From Amphiura filiformis (lineage: Eukaryota; Echinodermata; Ophiuroidea; Amphilepidida; Amphiuridae), in contig NC_092647.1 in NCBI RefSeq assembly GCF_039555335.1, positions 17,517,993-17,581,992 of the forward strand: a stretch of 64,000 nt of DNA, given 5' to 3'. The translations under genes and the position numbers were made by a program. Positions 59,074-64,000 of the stretch are shown here, in pieces (the first letter of the stretch is position 1; the number at the start of each line of letters is the position of its first letter). Below the pieces are notes generated by a model, which was not told where the DNA came from, searched no databases, and saw nothing but the letters and a program-made list of their open reading frames with translations.

Positions 59074-61728
59074 GGGTGCACAATAGTAATAAATTTCCCT
59101 ATACTTTGTGTACAAAATGGCCTCTATTCAAATGGCTCTACCTACCTTACGAAGCGACTCAATTTTTCAAAGTGATGTTTTCCTGACTGACAAACATACA
59201 AGCAAGTAAACAAACTAAATTAAATATATTGGTGACCATTGAATTTTCGAGCTACCGGACCACGAATGCAATACACTTTTTTCACCCAATTTTCAAAATA
59301 GAAGCACTTGTGATTTTACCTAGAAGCAGCCGGTTTAAGAAATACATGAAAAATCTGAATAAAAGCCCAGAATCTTTTCCAATCTTGGTAGATGCTTAGA
59401 TTCAAGCCTACATTTATTACCTGGCACAAATTTTTCCCAAAATCTGCACAATTTTTTGGTTTTTAATATTGATTTATAGTTGGTTAACTTTTACCGAAAT
59501 GTAAAAACACCGCAGATCAGGACGGAATCCCACAAGAGACATTATTTGGTGATGTGAAATCTTCACGGACCTCAAGATGTTTGATTTTATAATTTCCTAA
59601 GAGTTTTAATACTAATTAACATTATATAACTTCACTTTGAGTGACCGATCACAAGTTGACATTTTGGGGCCAAATTCAACTTGGCGCCAAATTCAAATAA
59701 TGTGCTATCTACTGTAGATAGCACATGTAATGGAACAAATTAAAATCAATTTATTTTGACAATGTTGATCCCAATCTGTAGGCCTATAATGTCTGAGACA
59801 TGAAGTTAATTTGGTAATGCACGCAAACAAACAAACATAAAGGCTGCTGGAGCTCATGACACGGGCCTTGGATCAGGTAAACTTACCTTATGTGTGTGTG
59901 TAGAAAGGGGGGGGGGTAGGCAGGCTAAACTTATGACAGACAGCAAGACAGACACACAGATATAACAGAAGCAGCAGGGAAAACATGACCACAAAGGCAA
60001 ATGCATGAATTATACAAGTGTTGAATTACATGGGTCTTTGATCATGTTGGTGAAATCATAAGCTTAGCCTAGCCACCCCCCCCAATCCAGGCAGTTACAT
60101 AACAGTGCCACCATACCGATGTTTTCTCCATCTCCAATTTGGCTGCCTGTCATAATTAAGCTTAGCCTACCCTACACACACACACCCACAAAAGGTAAGC
60201 TTACCTGTTCATGCATTGACCTAACAGTGCCTCTATACTGATATTTCTCCAAGTCTCCAATTTCGGGCCATAACTCACCTTAGCACTGATAGCCTAGTAG
60301 GCCTAAAAGTTGCTTTTTTCTGCAATTTTAGCTATAAATTATATGAATTACAATCAAAAACACCTCATCAGTCAATATGCAAATGCTAATCAAAACTTGT
60401 TTGGCACAGGTCTAACTTGCTGAATCAAAACGTCTTCCGCATAGGCTCACACACGTACTCTCGCTTGAGGGTGCACAATAGTAATAAATTTCCCTATACT
60501 TTGTGTACAAATGGCCTCTATTCAAATGGCTCTACCTACCTTACGAAGCGACTCAATTTTTCAAAGTGATGTTTTCCTGACTGACAAACATACAAGCAAG
60601 TAAACAAACTAAATTAAATATATTGGTGACCATTGAATTTTCGAGCTACCGGACCACGAATGCAATACACTTTTTTCACCCAATTTTCAAAATAGAAGCA
60701 CTTGTGATTTTACCTAGAAGCAGCCGGTTTAAGAAATACATGAAAAATCTGAATAAAAGCCCAGAATCTTTTCCAATCTTGGTAGATGCTTAGATTCAAG
60801 CCTACATTTATTACCTGGCACAAATTTTTCCCAAAATCTGCACAATTTTTTGGTTTTTAATATTGATTTATAGTTGGTTAACTTTTACCGAAATGTAAAA
60901 ACACCGCAGATCAGGACGGAATCCCACAAGAGACATTATTTGGTGATGTGAAATCTTCACGGACCTCAAGATGTTTGATTTTATAATTTCCTAAGAGTTT
61001 TAATACTAATTAACATTATATAACTTCACTTTGAGTGACCGATCACAAGTTGACATTTTGGGGCCAAATTCAACTTGGCGCCAAATTCAAATAATGTGCT
61101 ATCTACTGTAGATAGCACATGTAATGGAACAAATTAAAATCAATTTATTTTGACAATGTTGATCCCAATCTGTAGGCCTATAATGTCTGAGACATGAAGT
61201 TAATTTGGTAATGCACGCAAACAAACAAACATAAAGGCTGCTGGAGCTCATGACACGGGCCTTGGATCAGGTAAACTTACCTTATGTGTGTGTAGAAAGG
61301 GGGTAGGCAGGCTAAACTTATGACAGACAGCAAGACAGACACACAGATATAACAGCACCAGCAGGAAAATCATGACCACAAAGGCAAATGCATGAATTAT
61401 ACAAGTGTTGAATTACATGGGTCTTTGATCATGTTGGTGAAATCATAAGCTTAGCCTAGCCACCCCCCCAATCCAGGCAGTTACATAACAGTGCCACCAT
61501 ACCGATGTTTTCTCCATCTCCAATTTGGCTGCCTGTCATAATTAAGCTTAGCCTACCCTACACACACACACCCACAAAAGGTAAGCTTACCTGTTCATGC
61601 ATTGACCTAACAGTGCCTCTATACTGATATTTCTCCAAGTCTCCAATTTCGGGCCATAACTCACCTTAGCACTGATAGCCTAGTAGGCCTAAAAGTTGCT
61701 TTTTTCTGCAATTTTAGCTATAAATTAT
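59074..61728 (+). repeat. Array block 13: two A+B units, second cut by the gap
   Basis: Starts 59074 and 60469. The second unit's B is readable to TATAAATTAT at 61728 and then meets Ns. Confidence 0.93.
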
Positions 61729-61928
61729 NNNNNNNNNNNNNNNNNNNNNNNNNNNNNNNNNNNNNNNNNNNNNNNNNNNNNNNNNNNNNNNNNNNNNNNN
61801 NNNNNNNNNNNNNNNNNNNNNNNNNNNNNNNNNNNNNNNNNNNNNNNNNNNNNNNNNNNNNNNNNNNNNNNNNNNNNNNNNNNNNNNNNNNNNNNNNNNN
61901 NNNNNNNNNNNNNNNNNNNNNNNNNNNN
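61729..61928. other. Assembly gap (200 N)
   Basis: Exactly 200 Ns. The left flank is satellite module B and the right flank is unrelated sequence, so the true right end of the array is hidden and the gap length is probably a placeholder. Confidence 0.99.
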
Positions 61929-62168
61929 ACAACTAATTTTTGAACATCCACAACATCCCCTTGACTTTCAAATTATTTGGAGCTGTACGATAATTACCAC
62001 CTTCTGTGGGTAAATTTCAAAATGATCTGCCAAAAATTGTTTCCCTTTTCCCCGGCCCGCCCTCCCCAATTTGCAAGTTGCATTTTTTTTTTGCGTTTTA
62101 ACTGCGTATTGCTCTAGAACCTCTTTAAAAATGCGAGCAGGAACATTAGCATTTTATAACATTTGTTT
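61929..62168. other. Non-satellite sequence after the gap
   Basis: No gene or repeat recognised; includes a short T run near 62085. Confidence 0.45.
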
Positions 62169-63514
62169 ACACCCCTGGCAAATTTTGTGCCTATTTTTGC
62201 ATTTTTCAAAAAAAATTATAGTGCATTGGTGACAAGTAAAATATGTACAAGGTGTCCCAGAAAAAGTTACCGGGTGAATGGATTTGGACGTAAATCGAGA
62301 AATATACATCAGAATCCAAACATCTAAACATCAGCGAGTAGACCATCTTAGTCTGCATCTTATACGCCAATTTTACTGGTTGTGGTTGACTGAGTGCTAC
62401 GAAATGACCGATTACGTAACGCGTCAATTCACTTCATTCCAAGTTTGAAAGAATGATCACTCAACACAAATATGCGCACTGGTGGTTCTGTCAATGGGCT
62501 TCATATTTTGTTCTGTGAAATTCTTTTTGTTCTTTTTAAATAATATGTTTCTTGCAAGGTTTTGTTCAAATTTGAAAACCTGCACGATATTGAAAATGAA
62601 AGCTTGCATGTAAGATCATGCTCGGTACTTGCAAAATTCTTTTTTTCGTTAATGCTGATATAAATATTGCATAAAGAATTATTGCATAAAGAATTCCAGC
62701 TGGCTTAAAAATTCTCACACACACATTAATGTTTTTGGAATATTTCCAAGAAATTGTAATGCAAAGTTTAAATTTTTTAACATTAATGTTGCATGGTATA
62801 GAAAATCACACGTAAAGCTGTAAGTACTTGATCGTTGTCATTCTTGGCTCAAATGTTCTTTGGAAAGTTAAAATATAACATATTTTCACAACCTAAAGAA
62901 TTAAAGTTAGTAAGCTTCCAATTGCAGAAATCAAAGTTTTCCCGGACAAACTGTTATTCATCTTCAGTGAAAGCATGAATAACATAAAACCGTGGAATTA
63001 GAAAATAGATAATGAGGAGTAAATTCAATGAGATACACAAACTTTAGGAAGCGGTGAGCGAGTATGAAAAAGGCGTCTGTTGATCAAAAGCTATCAAACT
63101 TCGAATGAACTACAATGATACGCGCATTATGTAAGCGTTAATTTCTTCGGAACCAGTCAACCGAATCAAATAAAATTTTCGTATTTGATGCACAATAAAA
63201 CAGGCTAAATATTTTGATTCTGATGTTGATTTCTCGACTTACGTTCAATTTTTTTCACTTGGTAATTTTTTCTGGGACACCCTGTATATTATAGGGGCAA
63301 GGACTACAACTACTGCACTGGAAATTTTATTTCATCACAGACAACAGTTGTGGGGTTACAGTCAAAAATGAGGGAAAACCAATTATCAATAAATCAATAA
63401 CTACTTGTCTTAAGTCACTGAAGTTACCAGTGTTTTATTAGTTTTTGAGAAAAATACAAACATAGTCACAAATCTATCCCCGGGAATCTATCAAGGGGTG
63501 TAGTACCTCCTTAA
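62169..63514. mobile_element. Second copy of the TTAA-flanked MITE, interrupted
   Basis: The left part (62169-62247: ACACCCCTGGCAAATTTTGT … GTGCATTGGTGACAAGTAAA) and right part (63285-63514: TATTATAGGGGCAAGGACTA … GGGGTGTAGTACCTCCTTAA) match the 4014-4372 element in order. The left terminus has lost its GGGGGTACT. The body is split at a TA by the next element. Confidence 0.85.
62248..63284. mobile_element. TA-flanked inverted-repeat element (Tc1/mariner-like MITE), 1037 bp
   Basis: The left end CAAGGTGTCCCAGAAAAAGT TACC pairs with the right end GGTAATTTTTTCTGGGACAC CCTG; pairing continues inward for roughly 75 bp (for example ACGTAAATCGAGAAAT with ATTTCTCGACTTACGT). The uninterrupted relative at 4014-4372 reads ATATGTATATTATAGGGG at the same point, showing a duplicated TA target. 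No intact transposase; the minus-strand ORF at 62206-62427 crosses its border and is not a gene. Confidence 0.85.
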
Positions 63515-64000
63515 GGTTAGCAACTATTTTGTATTGTTGTGATTTGGTAGTTCACAGCATCTTGCGAATGGTAGTGAGGTTTGACATAAATTACATTGCT
63601 CAATTCATAGCGAGCGTGTAGAAGAATCTAAATATCACAGATATACTTTTGTATATCCTGTGGTTCTTGAGTTATGTTGTACAAAGGGCTGAAACAACAA
63701 CACTTTTGTAAAACGTACATAATTCATTAGCAACAATAAATTAAGCAAGTTTTCAAAGTATATGATTTGTAGAATGCACTCTTGCAAAACATCAAAGTGT
63801 TATTTTTCAATAACATATTGATTCAGATAATGACAATCGATTTTTTGGTTGCTTCGACCAACAATACCTCGTCCACCCTTAATCTCTTGTTTCATTGCAA
63901 AGGTGCTCCTAAATTGGCGCCAAAAATCTGTTGCCCCCCTTTTGACTTGCCAAATATCACTTTCCCCCTTTTGACTTGCCAAAAATTGCTTGCCCACCCC
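63515..64000. other. Non-genic stretch with short C-rich direct repeats
   Basis: Near the right edge CCCCTTTTGACTTGCCAAA appears at about 63937 and again at about 63966. The minus-strand ORF across it reflects this small repeat. No gene recognised. Confidence 0.45.

Larger units (their letters stand above)
21411..61728 (+). repeat. Composite satellite array, 33 units, ~40.3 kb
   Basis: Module A (about 491 bp) starts GGGTGCACAATAGTAATAAA and ends GTGAAATCTT. Module B (about 900 bp) starts CACGGACCTCAAGATG and ends CACACGTACTCTCGCTTGA. A+B units start at 21411, 22804, 27789, 30077, 32367, 33762, 35149, 37441, 40626, 42018, 43411, 44809, 46198, 47589, 48979, 50373, 51768, 53158, 54548, 55937, 59074 and 60469. 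B-only units start at 24194, 25093, 25990, 26889, 29178, 31467, 36538, 38827, 39725, 57311 and 58186. Copies differ mainly in homopolymer length (G-run after AGAAA, C-run after GCCA, T-run near the end of A). No long ORF is conserved across units; those at 38151-38354 and 55885-56073 exist only through single-base indels. The array runs into the gap at 61729, so its right end is unseen. Confidence 0.97.

Noticed and set aside
61696..62013. ORFs spanning the N gap
   Set aside because: They are translations of ambiguous bases.

Overview
This is a eukaryotic, intron-bearing, AT-rich window. The gene families, the density of short inverted-repeat transposons and the GT-AG introns fit a marine invertebrate deuterostome (echinoderm or hemichordate type). 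That placement is inference; no marker here fixes the species.

Only two protein-coding loci can be supported, both in the first 10.5 kb. On the plus strand is the 3' part (about 253 residues) of an SLC22-type organic ion/carnitine transporter. It has five exons at 2515-2600, 2993-3201, 4966-5074, 6969-7177 and 10312-10460. Intron phases match at every junction and the last exon ends in TAG. Its 5' exons are not seen and probably lie left of the window. On the minus strand, 1528-2403 is a rhodopsin-like GPCR fragment (TM2 to TM7) resembling the leucine-rich-repeat/relaxin-receptor or GRL101-like receptors. It lacks TM1 and the ectodomain, and lies antisense within the probable extent of the transporter gene.

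The left 21 kb is otherwise packed with repeats: a degenerate ~150-bp tandem with nuclear-receptor DR1-like motifs (560-1350), a 24-copy 74-bp minisatellite carrying a perfect cAMP-response-element octamer in 23 units (7390-9124, inside the last transporter intron), and many foldback or terminal-inverted-repeat elements, several nested in one another. One tRNA-Leu-like sequence, probably a pseudogene, lies at 16650-16740.

From 21411 to an assembly gap at 61729 the window is one continuous ~40-kb satellite array. It is built from a ~491-bp module A and a ~900-bp module B. I count 33 B copies, of which 22 are preceded by A (A+B period about 1390 bp) and 11 are B-only. The B-only junctions fall into four distinct classes. 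Copies are nearly identical apart from homopolymer lengths, which suggests recent amplification. A diverged single copy of module A, split by a transposon, lies in the transporter intron at about 5836-6822, so module A existed as a dispersed sequence outside the array.

After the 200-N gap (61729-61928) the sequence is non-satellite. It contains a TTAA-flanked short inverted-repeat element split by a second, TA-flanked element; the intact relative at 4014-4372 serves as an empty-site control. No prokaryotic genes, CRISPR arrays or intact transposase or reverse-transcriptase genes were seen.
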